Below are positions 24,817 to 32,002 of a stretch of DNA of 32,873 nucleotides, piece after piece. Within the stretch, counting starts at the first letter, position 1. The number at the start of each line of letters is the position of its first letter. The notes beneath the pieces were generated by a model. The model worked only from the letters and a program-made list of their open reading frames with translations, was not told where the DNA came from and did not search any database. This DNA is from Candidatus Rifleibacteriota bacterium. GTDB lineage: Bacteria; Muiribacteriota; Ozemobacteria; Ozemobacterales; Ozemobacteraceae. Location: positions 1 through 32,873 of the forward strand of contig JAAYVD010000002.1 in NCBI GenBank assembly GCA_012517355.1, given 5' to 3'. The position numbers were made by a program, and so were the translations under genes.

Positions 24817-25965
24817 ATGAGGCGAATTGGCCGACCCACCTTGTACTACTTGGTCATTCTTGTCATGGCCGGCGGACTCTTGACCCTCGGCCTGGATGCC
24901 GCCCCCCCGCCACCCGGAGATTGGCCGGCCCCGGCTTCGCTGACCGGCGATTCTCTGTCGCCGGCTTCTGTTCCTGGCAACTTCGAGGCGGCCTGCCCAC
25001 TGGCTCCGATCTCCAGGACCGAGGACTCCGGGGCAGGCGACCGTTTGGCACCAGCCTGCGGAACCGCATCCTTCACACCGTCCGGCAGTCCGCCGGCCGC
25101 CACCGGGACCGCTCTCTTTGGGCCGAGGCGACTCCTTCCGCACGCATCAAAGACCACGCTCTCCGAGCCGGCCTCCCTCTTGCCGACCGCCAACGGGACC
25201 GCTCTCTCCGAGCCGGCCTCCCTCTTGCCGGCAGCCACCGGGACCGGCCTCTCCGAGCCGGGACAACTCTTGCCGCACGCATCAAGTACCGCTTTCTCAC
25301 AGCCGGCATCTTTCATGCCGGCCGCCACGGGAACCGCTCTCTCCCAGGCTGGGTGCTTCTTGCCGCCCACCTCGGGAACCGCCCTCCCCGAGCCGGCGCG
25401 CCTCTTGCCGTCGGCCTTGGAGACCCCGGTCTCTGAGCCGATCCTCACCCTGACGCTGGCCTCCTGTCCCGTGAGCCAGGCCCTCGTCATGGCCACCGCA
25501 GGCCGTCCCGGCGGCTTCCTGCTTCCGGCCCGCGAGCCCGAACCGTTGGTGTCGCTCACCCTGGCGCGCCGGCCGGTCCGGGACGTCATGCGCGAGATCG
25601 CCGAACTGGCCGGGTTCGGCTGCGTGGCCGAGGGCGACTTTTTCATCCTGGCCCGGCCGCAGACCGCCGCCTTCTACCGCCGGTTCGCCGACCTCGACCT
25701 GCCGCCGGGCAGCCCGGCCATCAGCCTCGCTGCCGACCGGGCCGACCTGGGCGACCTGCTGGCCACGATCGCCCGCCGCCTTCCCATCGACATCGTCTGC
25801 CATCCCGACCTCGCCGCCACCCTGACCGTCCAGGTCCGGGATGTCCCCTGGCGGGTCCTGTTCCACGGGCTGGCGGCGGCCGCCGAAGCCGATTGCCGGT
25901 TCGCCACGCCCACCGTCTTCCTCGCCCCGCGCGGCCGCCTCGGTTCCTCGTGGCGGGGGAACTGA
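24817..25965 (+). CDS. Exported STN/secretin-N-like protein with nine 15-residue repeats
   Basis: 382 residues from the ATG at 24817, which begins a signal anchor (LYYLVILVMAGGLLTLGLDA). Residues 82-216 are nine tandem 15-residue units, consensus GTALSEPASLLPAAT, rich in Ala, Pro, Ser and Leu. The C-terminal part has two STN-like halves: LVSLTLARRPVRDVMREIAE (about 244-263) and LGDLLATIARRLPIDIVCHP with VTVQVRDVPWRVLFHGLA-type spacing near 340-360, as in the N-terminal domains of secretins, PilQ and TonB-dependent receptors. It has no secretin pore domain. It could be a periplasmic partner of a secretion or pilus system, but no such genes are nearby. No good ribosome site is visible. Confidence 0.65.
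   Translation: MRRIGRPTLYYLVILVMAGGLLTLGLDAAPPPPGDWPAPASLTGDSLSPASVPGNFEAACPLAPISRTEDSGAGDRLAPACGTASFTPSGSPPAATGTALFGPRRLLPHASKTTLSEPASLLPTANGTALSEPASLLPAATGTGLSEPGQLLPHASSTAFSQPASFMPAATGTALSQAGCFLPPTSGTALPEPARLLPSALETPVSEPILTLTLASCPVSQALVMATAGRPGGFLLPAREPEPLVSLTLARRPVRDVMREIAELAGFGCVAEGDFFILARPQTAAFYRRFADLDLPPGSPAISLAADRADLGDLLATIARRLPIDIVCHPDLAATLTVQVRDVPWRVLFHGLAAAAEADCRFATPTVFLAPRGRLGSSWRGN
25060..25464 (+). repeat. 45-bp coding tandem repeat, nine units
   Basis: Nine consecutive 45-nt units, each encoding one 15-residue repeat; units 3 and 4 (SEPASLLP) are most alike and the last is diverged. The repeats are strictly in-frame, so they expanded as coding sequence. Not a CRISPR: there are no constant repeats with unique spacers. 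Confidence 0.85.
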
Positions 25966-25974
25966 CCCATCAGA

Positions 25975-26190
25975 TCACCACCCGGCCTGCCCGTCACGCT
26001 TCCGCCGGCCAGGAAAACCGGGCGGCCGAGTCACCGGCCAGCCGGCGCGACGCCCTGGCGGGTGCCCGTGAACCGGACCGGCGAGGTCACCACCCGGCCG
26101 GCCCTTCACGATTCCGCGGACCGGGGAAACCGGGCGGCCAAATCACTGACTCCCCGCCCGTCAGGATTCCGCGGGCCGGGGAAACCGGCC
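25975..26190. repeat. 60-bp direct repeat between convergent genes
   Basis: A unit starting TCACCACCCGGCC at 25975-26034 recurs at 26087-26146 (51 of 60 identical by eye), with a partial third unit at about 26152-26190 (TTCCGCGGGCCGGGGAAACC). All of this lies in the 232-bp gap between the STN-like gene (+) and the Nif3-like gene (-). CCGGCC/GGCCGG pairs within the units could form hairpins, possibly acting as a two-way terminator, but no T-runs are present. Confidence 0.7.
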
Positions 26191-26197
26191 CTCGCCG

Positions 26198-26965
26198 TCA
26201 CAACCCGGTCGGCACGTCGATGAAGCGGTGGACGAGGCCGAACTTCGCGGCCAGGTGATCGCCGAGAGCCTTCACGCCAAAGGTCTCGGTGGCGTAGTGC
26301 CCGAACGCGAACAGGTGGACCCGGCGGTCGCGGCACAGGGCCACCGCCTGGTGGATCGCCTCCCCGGTCAGCACCGCTTGCAGTTCCCCGCTCTCGACCA
26401 GCTGGTCGGTGACGGTGTCCCATCCCCCGCCCGACACGATGCCCACCGCCGAGATGCGGGCGGGGCCGTGATCGAGATGGACGAGCAGGGGGCCGATGGC
26501 CTTCTCGCAACGCTGCCGGAAGGCAGCCACGGTCAGAGGCCGGGGAAACCGGCCGACGTAGCCCACCTTCTGGCCCAGGAAATCTCCAAACGGGGCCCCC
26601 AGTCTCGCCCCGATCGCCTGCGCCAGGCGGGCGTTGTTGCCCAGCTCGGGATGCCCGTCCAGTGGCAGGTGCAGGGCATACAGCGACAGGTCGGCCGCGG
26701 CCAGGGCGGTGACCGTCGCGCGGGCGAACCGGTCGATCCGCCGCCACTCCCGGCCTTTCCAGAACAGGCCGTGGTGCACGATGGCGAACTGGCCGCCGGC
26801 CGCCGCCGCCTGCCGGAAGAACTCGCCGGTGGCATCGACCCCGGTGACCACCGTCCTCACCCGCTCCGCCCCCTCGAACTGGAGGCCGTTGTACGAGACG
26901 TCCGGCGTGGTCGGCACGTTGAACAGCTCGTCGAGATACTTCACCAGGTCCTGCCGTTTGATCAT
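26198..26965 (-). CDS. Nif3-like dinuclear metal centre protein
   Basis: 255 residues. The family blocks are clear: SYNGLQFEG (metal-region DNGLQ-like motif, here YNGLQ), VVTGVDAT, AIVHHGLFWKG (HH ligand pair), ALHLPLDGHPELGNNARLA and, near the C-terminus, LTGEAIHQ and FGHYATETFGVKAL with the conserved His/Glu. Nif3/YbgI proteins form hexameric toroids with two metals per subunit; some act as GTP cyclohydrolase-like enzymes, most have no proven function. AAAGGAAC lies about 7 nt before the ATG. Its ATG overlaps the stop of the upstream GH114-like gene (ATGA), so translation is coupled. Confidence 0.92.
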   Translation of the reverse strand: MIKRQDLVKYLDELFNVPTTPDVSYNGLQFEGAERVRTVVTGVDATGEFFRQAAAAGGQFAIVHHGLFWKGREWRRIDRFARATVTALAAADLSLYALHLPLDGHPELGNNARLAQAIGARLGAPFGDFLGQKVGYVGRFPRPLTVAAFRQRCEKAIGPLLVHLDHGPARISAVGIVSGGGWDTVTDQLVESGELQAVLTGEAIHQAVALCRDRRVHLFAFGHYATETFGVKALGDHLAAKFGLVHRFIDVPTGL

Positions 26966-27939
26966 GGTCGTTCCTTTCTGCGTATGGTCAGGGGCAGGGA
27001 AGCGACCGCCACGTCGATCCCCGCCGCCGCCGCCTCCCGGTCCAGCCGGGCCACCCGCCCGGCGGTTTCCGCCTGCTCGGCGGCCAGCACCCGCCAGCGG
27101 CGGCCCCCGGTTCCGACCGACACGACGTCGGAGCTGCCCCATGGCCGCCCTGGATGGCGGCGCGAAACCTTCGTCGCGCGCCCCACCAGGGGGTCGGCCG
27201 CCCCGGCGAGGCGGCGGGCCCGGTCCCACGGGCGCATCGTCCGTCCTCCGGGCCCGTACCACAAGCCTTCCAGGGCCACCCCGTCCACCAGGCCGGCCAG
27301 GGCAGGATCCGCCGCCAGCGCGGGATCACCCAGCAGGATGATCACCCCACCGGTCCGCAGCGCCCGGAAATCCCGCGCCAGCGTGGTCAGCAGGGCCACC
27401 ATGGCCTGGGGTCCAACCGCGTGGTCGGTGATCCACCGGTGCCCGTCGGTCCCGGCCAGGAACAGGCCGGCCGCGCCCTGGTGGGCCACCTCGCGCACGC
27501 GCCGCCGCAGGGCTTCCCGCCAGGGTTCCAGATAGAACCGGGCGCGCAGCGTGCCGGGCCGCCAGTGGCCCCCCGCCACGTTCTTCGGCAGGGCCCCCGT
27601 GACGAGGGGGCCATCGGCCGGCTCCGACACGCGCAGGAACAGGTCCTTCTCGGGCAACCCCGCCAGGCAGGCCCGGCCCGCTTCCGGCCGCGACACGTCG
27701 ATCCAGGCCAGGGGCAGCGCCCCCCGCCCGGCCGCCTCGCCGATGGCCGCCCGCCCCCAGTCGTCGGGGTCGATGACCAGGATCTCACCTGCGCCAAACC
27801 GCTCCGGCCGCCCGGGTTCGGGCAGGAACTGCCACCCCGCCGCCGCCAGGCTTTGAATGCCAAAAATGACAATGATGTACAACATGTACTTTCGCCTGGC
27901 CAAATGTCTGTTTGCGCAGCCCGCTGTTCCTTTTTCCAT
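26962..27939 (-). CDS. GH114/TM1410-like predicted exported glycosidase, with in-frame 83-bp element
   Basis: 325 residues from the ATG at 27939 (AAGGAAC upstream); a start at 27885 (MLYIIVIFGIQSLAAAG) is also possible and would give a more typical signal peptide. The mature part resembles the TIM-barrel family of endo-alpha-1,4-polygalactosaminidase (GH114, TM1410-like): GEILVIDPDDWGRAA, LPLAWIDVSRPEAG, AGLFLAGTDGH, VDGVALEGLWYGP and VARLDREAAAAGIDVAVA. Residues about 249-276 (DPLVGRATKVSRRHPGRPW...) come from element R3, placed before a predicted strand (RRWRVLAAEQAE), without frame loss. Substrate unproven; exopolysaccharide degradation is a reasonable guess. Confidence 0.65.
   Translation of the reverse strand: MEKGTAGCANRHLARRKYMLYIIVIFGIQSLAAAGWQFLPEPGRPERFGAGEILVIDPDDWGRAAIGEAAGRGALPLAWIDVSRPEAGRACLAGLPEKDLFLRVSEPADGPLVTGALPKNVAGGHWRPGTLRARFYLEPWREALRRRVREVAHQGAAGLFLAGTDGHRWITDHAVGPQAMVALLTTLARDFRALRTGGVIILLGDPALAADPALAGLVDGVALEGLWYGPGGRTMRPWDRARRLAGAADPLVGRATKVSRRHPGRPWGSSDVVSVGTGGRRWRVLAAEQAETAGRVARLDREAAAAGIDVAVASLPLTIRRKERP
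27113..27195 (-). repeat. 83-bp three-hairpin element, copy R3
   Basis: On the - strand it aligns gap-free with R1 from GACCCCCTGG to GTCGGTCGG. The middle and third hairpins (CCGCCATCCAGGGCGG, CCGACGTCGTGTCGG) are kept; the first is degraded. It is in the sense direction of the GH114-like gene, but read in a different frame from R1 and R2. Confidence 0.8.
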
Positions 27940-28138
27940 CACGTCCGTTCCTTCCTGGGGTCGAGCCCACCCCGCCCTTCCCGCCCGGTTTGCCTCGGGT
28001 CGTCCATTCCCTGGGCGGCCGACAGGTGGACCGGCAGGGCCCGTTGCCCCTGCCCCACGGAGTTGCACGGAGGCGGAGGGACCGGAGAGCGGGCGGCGTC
28101 GACGCCCCAGCCTGTCCCACCATCTCTCCTGGAGGAGA

Positions 28139-28603
28139 TCACAGGGTGAAATGCTTGATGTACACCAGGCAGCGGGAACCCTCCTGTACGATGTGGATTT
28201 CCATGTAGCCCTCCCGATATCTCCCGGTCTTCGAGAAAACCGTCGTTTCCGTGGCGATCGACCACCAGGGGCACCTAGCGTCGGCGAAGCCCTTCGGAAA
28301 GTCCGGGCAAGCCTCGACTTCCCCGGCCCGCTTGATGATCTCCCGCTTTCCTTCGTCATTGACGGCAAACCGGGCGAAAACGATCGGATCGATGGGGGGG
28401 AAATAGGCATACGTCAGGCCGACCGCCCCGGAAGGAACAGGGAACCCGGTGTCGTCCTGAAACTCGTGAATGATCCGCGCGGAGTGTTCCTCCCCGGACA
28501 ACTCGATCTTGCCGGATTTTGGATCCGCCCCGGCCAGGAGGGCTCCGCACAGAAGCAGGAGCGGCAGGAAGGGCGTCAACAAGGTTCCGAGCCAGGTGTT
28601 CAT
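28139..28603 (-). CDS. Small secreted protein of unknown function
   Basis: 154 residues. The ATG overlaps the stop of the hexose-phosphate mutase gene by 4 nt (ATGA). Hydrophobic N-terminus (LLTPFLPLLLLCGALLAGAD) looks like a signal peptide; it has a Cys but not a clean lipobox. The mature part has a pair of Cys (EACPDFPKGFADARCPWW) and several aromatic-rich strands, ending in CLVYIKHFTL. No family recognised. The 199-bp gap after it (27940-28138) shows no gene. Confidence 0.65.
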   Translation of the reverse strand: MNTWLGTLLTPFLPLLLLCGALLAGADPKSGKIELSGEEHSARIIHEFQDDTGFPVPSGAVGLTYAYFPPIDPIVFARFAVNDEGKREIIKRAGEVEACPDFPKGFADARCPWWSIATETTVFSKTGRYREGYMEIHIVQEGSRCLVYIKHFTL

Positions 28604-30024
28604 GCCGATTTCCCCCCTTCCCTGGCCGCTGCCAGGCCTTCTTCGAACACGGTCCGGTAGCTCTGCAACTGCTCGGTCGTCTCCGCCTCGAAGCGGGAAA
28701 CCAGCACCGGCTGGGTGGTCGAGGCCCGCACCATCCCCCAGCCATGGGCGAACTCGGCGCGCACCCCATCGAGGGTGTTCAGGCTGTCGATGCGGGGCTC
28801 CGCCCCCGCCTGCCGGTGCGCCTCCAACCGCGCCCGCACCGTTTCGATGACGGCAGGCTTGTCCGCAGCCGGGCAGTCGGTACGGATCTCCGGGGTGACC
28901 TGAACCGCCGGCAGGTCGGCCAGGAAGTCGGACATCTTCCACGGACCCTTCCGCTTCGCCCGGTGCAGGACACCCGCCACCTGCAGGGCGGCATGGATCG
29001 CGTCGTCGTAGCCGAAGTGGTCTTCCCCCAGGAAGAAGTGCCCATTCATCTCACCGGCCAGCAGGGCGTGTTCCTCCCGCATCTTGTTCCGGATCAGGCT
29101 GTGGCCGGTCTTCCACATCACCGCCCGGCCGCCCGCCCTTGTCACTTCACGGAACAGCCGGGAGCTGCAGGTGACACCGCCGATGACGGCCGCCCCGCGA
29201 TGCCGCGACAGCAGATCCCGGGCCAGGATGATCATGACCTCGTCGCCGCCCAGCACCACGCCCCGTTCATCGACCACCCCCAACCGGCCGGCGTCGCCGC
29301 CGAACCCGAACCCGAGATCGGCTCCCGTGTCGGTGACCGCCCGCACCAGGTCCTGCAGGTTGCCCGGCAGGGTGGGATCGGGATGATGGTGGGGAAAGGC
29401 GCCGTCGGGCTCGCAGAACAGTTCGGTCACCTCGCAGCGCAGGTCGCGGAACAGCTGCGGGGCCAGCAGGCCAGCCGTGCCGTTCCCCGCGTCGATCACC
29501 ACCTTCAGATGCGGCCGGCCGACGCCCAGGTCGGCGTGCCGCTTCCGGTGGTATTCCTGGTAGGCGGCCACGATGTTGGAATGGTGCTTCTTCCAGCCGG
29601 CCCGGGGACGGAACCGCCCGGCCTCGACCAGCTGCCGGACCTCCTGGATCTGCCTGCCGTGCAGGCTGGTGCGGTCGTGACAGAGTTTGAACCCGTTGCA
29701 TTCACGCGGCAGGTGGCTGCCGGTGACCATCACCGCCCCGTCGACGGGCAGATGGAACAGGCTGAAGTAGACCAGCGGGGTCGGGCAGACTCCCAGGTCG
29801 AGGACCTCCACTCCCATGTCGCACAGGCCCTTCACCAGCCAGTCCGACAGGGACGGGCTGCTCGGCCGCACGTCCCGCCCCACGGCCAGCACCAGGTCCT
29901 GCTTCGCGCCCTGCTGCCGGATCCAGGTGACGAAGGCCCGGCCGATGTCCCCGACCAGCGCCGCCGACAGGTCCCGCTCGGCCACGCCGCGAATGTCGTA
30001 TTCCTTGAAGATGTCCGGAACCAT
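28600..30024 (-). CDS. Phosphomannomutase/phosphoglucomutase family protein with altered metal loop
   Basis: 474 residues, AlgC-like length. Expected reaction: interconversion of mannose- or glucose-1- and 6-phosphate for surface glycans. The phosphoserine loop is VTGSHLPRECNGFK with S103, where the usual motif is TGSHNPP. The metal loop is FGGDAGRLGVVD at 241-252, where relatives have FDGDGDR: the first and third Asp are Gly (positions 242 and 246) and only D244 remains. The sugar loop GEMNGHFFLGED and the phosphate-binding RASTTQPVLVSRFEAET are intact. Codons at the altered sites are GGC, one transition from GAC. It may be inactive, need a different ion mode, or have changed substrate. GGGAGCGG precedes the start. 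Confidence 0.85.
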   Translation of the reverse strand: MVPDIFKEYDIRGVAERDLSAALVGDIGRAFVTWIRQQGAKQDLVLAVGRDVRPSSPSLSDWLVKGLCDMGVEVLDLGVCPTPLVYFSLFHLPVDGAVMVTGSHLPRECNGFKLCHDRTSLHGRQIQEVRQLVEAGRFRPRAGWKKHHSNIVAAYQEYHRKRHADLGVGRPHLKVVIDAGNGTAGLLAPQLFRDLRCEVTELFCEPDGAFPHHHPDPTLPGNLQDLVRAVTDTGADLGFGFGGDAGRLGVVDERGVVLGGDEVMIILARDLLSRHRGAAVIGGVTCSSRLFREVTRAGGRAVMWKTGHSLIRNKMREEHALLAGEMNGHFFLGEDHFGYDDAIHAALQVAGVLHRAKRKGPWKMSDFLADLPAVQVTPEIRTDCPAADKPAVIETVRARLEAHRQAGAEPRIDSLNTLDGVRAEFAHGWGMVRASTTQPVLVSRFEAETTEQLQSYRTVFEEGLAAAREGGKSA

Positions 30025-30046
30025 GCTCCGCTCCCTTCCCCGCCCC

Positions 30047-32002
30047 CTACCGCTGGAGGCGCACCCGGTAGGTGTTGTCGATCTTGACCCGGACGTCGCT
30101 GCTGGTGGAGGTGAAATCGACCCCCATCCGGGTCTTGCGGTCCTCGCTCTGGTGGTCGAACACGATCTGGTCCGACAGCAGGTTGCCGAAATAGGCCCAG
30201 TCCAGGTTCACGCCCAGCGTCGGATCGACCGGGATCCACCCCTTGTCGCGGAAGAACACCTCGCACCAGGCATGCCCGATGTTGGTCTCCCCGCGCAGGA
30301 ACTCCTCCTTGACCAAAAACCCCGTCACCACGCGGGTGGGAATGCCCCGTTTCAGGCAGAGGGCGGCCAGCAGCCGCGCGAACTCGGTGCAGTCGCACGC
30401 GTCGGGATGCTCGAGCGCCCACTGCACCGACTGGTCCTCGAAGTTCTCCCGGTAGGACAAGCCCCGCCCCACGGCCAGGTAGGCATTCTGCAGGAAATTC
30501 CCGCTCTCGCGCGACAGCCGCCGGAAGACCTGGTCGAGCCGGCCGTCCTCCAGCGAGAGCTTGTCGTCGTTGCGCAGCCGGTCGAGATCCGGGGCGGAGG
30601 CGGGCAGGAACGGCCCCCGGGAGCCGAGCCAGGGCTTGACCGACAGCCGGTAGCGCACCCGCAGGGTCACCTGGTTCCCCGGCGGGGCGGGACATTCGAA
30701 CGAATGGCGGCCGTCGGCGTCGGGCCCCACCCCCTTCACCGCCGTGACCCGGCCCTGCGACTCGATCTCCGCCCCGAGCACCTGCACCGACTGGTGATGG
30801 GGCACCTCGGGGGGATACCGCAGCAGAAAATGGAAAGAGTGGATCTCGGACGGGTTGGCGATCTGCACGTTGACCTGGTCGGTGAACTCGTACTCGTGGG
30901 GGACCAGGCAGAACCGGATCCGCTCCAGGCTCGCCCGGTTGATGATGCCCGGGAACCGCCGCAGGGCGGCCTCGCACTCCTGGGCGAGCCCGTCGAGCGC
31001 CCCGCCGGCGAACCGCGCCCGGATGTAGGCATCGTGGGCAAACCCCTCCTGGTCCATGGCCATCGCCGACTGCAACGCCCGCTGCGCCGCCGGGAACTCC
31101 TTGCGTTCGGTCAGCAGGGTGCCCAGCACGTAGAGCGGATAGGGGTCGTCCCGCACCTCGGGAGCCTTCTCGCGCAGAATGGCCAGGGCCTGGTCGGGGA
31201 AGCCCGCCTTGTTCCAGGCGTTGGCCAGGGCCACCGCGAACCGGGTGTCGCCCGGCTGCCGCCGCGCCGCCTCGTCGAGGAAGGCGAGGGCCGCCCGCGG
31301 CTGCCCGAGCTTGTCGAGCATGGCCATGCCCGCGGCGTAGGGGGCCATGGCGTCGGTGGCATCCATGGCCATCACCTGCAGCGCGGTCCGGACGATCTCC
31401 CGCGGGACCCGGCCCTCCTTCCGCTGGGCCGCCAGCAGGTTCTTCCAGAGACCCACCTCGTGCGGGTTGATCCCGGTGGCCCGCTCGAACAGGGAGGCGG
31501 CCCGGGCGGCATCCCCCGCCTCGAGGGCGGCGACCCCCTGGTTGTTGAGGCGCACCGCCTCGTTGTGCTGGTCGACCCCGACCCGGCCGGGTATGACCGC
31601 CGGGAGGTCGGGCAGGGAAAGGACGGGCGTCGGGGTGGCCGCCGCGGCCGGCGGGAAGAACCTGTCGAGAAGCGGTTCCGCCCCCGCGGCCGGCCGCGGT
31701 GCGGCCCAGGACCACCACCCGGACAGGAGCAGGATCACCAACACGGCCCCCTGGCCTGGCGCGAAACGGGGGGATCGCGTCGCCGGATATGGCGGCAAGG
31801 GGGTCTGGCCGCCAGCGTGCGGTTCGGCCCCGTGGCGATGCGCGCAACGGGCGTCCCGCGCGGCCATCCGTGGCGGCAAAAGGGAAGCCCTTCCGACGTC
31901 GGGTCGGTCGGCCCCGTTGCCATGCGCAAAACGGGCGTTTCGCGCCGCCATCGGTGGCGACAAAGGGAAATGGCCGACGTCGTACCGGTCGGGTCGGGTC
32001 AT
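30047..32002 (-). CDS. Exported TPR/transglutaminase-like cysteine protease-fold protein with N-terminal repeat array
   Basis: 651 residues if it begins at 32002, where its ATG overlaps the upstream stop (ATGA). The C-terminal transglutaminase-like domain has the triad: C538 in DCTEFARLLAALCLKRGIPTR, H577 in IGHAWCEVFF, and Asp in PVDPTLG. A middle TPR region (about 170-330, for example VALEAGDAARAASLFERATG) precedes a beta-rich region before the catalytic domain. Residues 1-86 come from three antisense copies of the 83-bp element, followed by a hydrophobic signal segment (VLVILLLSGWWSWA). A GTG at about 31743 would skip the array and give a normal signal peptide, so the true start is uncertain. 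The hexose mutase gene follows by 22 nt. Confidence 0.8.
   Translation of the reverse strand: MTRPDRYDVGHFPLSPPMAARNARFAHGNGADRPDVGRASLLPPRMAARDARCAHRHGAEPHAGGQTPLPPYPATRSPRFAPGQGAVLVILLLSGWWSWAAPRPAAGAEPLLDRFFPPAAAATPTPVLSLPDLPAVIPGRVGVDQHNEAVRLNNQGVAALEAGDAARAASLFERATGINPHEVGLWKNLLAAQRKEGRVPREIVRTALQVMAMDATDAMAPYAAGMAMLDKLGQPRAALAFLDEAARRQPGDTRFAVALANAWNKAGFPDQALAILREKAPEVRDDPYPLYVLGTLLTERKEFPAAQRALQSAMAMDQEGFAHDAYIRARFAGGALDGLAQECEAALRRFPGIINRASLERIRFCLVPHEYEFTDQVNVQIANPSEIHSFHFLLRYPPEVPHHQSVQVLGAEIESQGRVTAVKGVGPDADGRHSFECPAPPGNQVTLRVRYRLSVKPWLGSRGPFLPASAPDLDRLRNDDKLSLEDGRLDQVFRRLSRESGNFLQNAYLAVGRGLSYRENFEDQSVQWALEHPDACDCTEFARLLAALCLKRGIPTRVVTGFLVKEEFLRGETNIGHAWCEVFFRDKGWIPVDPTLGVNLDWAYFGNLLSDQIVFDHQSEDRKTRMGVDFTSTSSDVRVKIDNTYRVRLQR
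31745..31827 (+). repeat. 83-bp element, copy R4 (tandem array)
   Basis: Same length as R1, gap-free. The outer stem CCCCCT/AGGGGG keeps the R2-type pair at positions 7 and 55. The first hairpin is rebuilt as CGCGA...TCGCG and the middle is CGCC...GGCG. Antisense to the transglutaminase gene. Confidence 0.75.
31826..31911 (+). repeat. 86-bp element, copy R5 (tandem array)
   Basis: Three nt longer than the other copies, inserted after AAAAGGG. It keeps GCCATCCGTGGC and CCGAC...GTCGG hairpins. Shares its first GG with the end of R4. Confidence 0.75.
31910..31992 (+). repeat. 83-bp element, copy R6 (tandem array)
   Basis: Gap-free match to R1: AAAACGGGCGTTTCGCG, GCCGCCATCGGTGGCGAC and CCGAC...GTCGG. 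It abuts the coupled start codon of the transglutaminase gene at 32002. Confidence 0.78.

Noticed and set aside
25060-25464. CRISPR-like array
   Set aside because: Units are contiguous, 45 bp, diverged along their length and strictly in-frame within a gene; there are no constant repeats with unique spacers.
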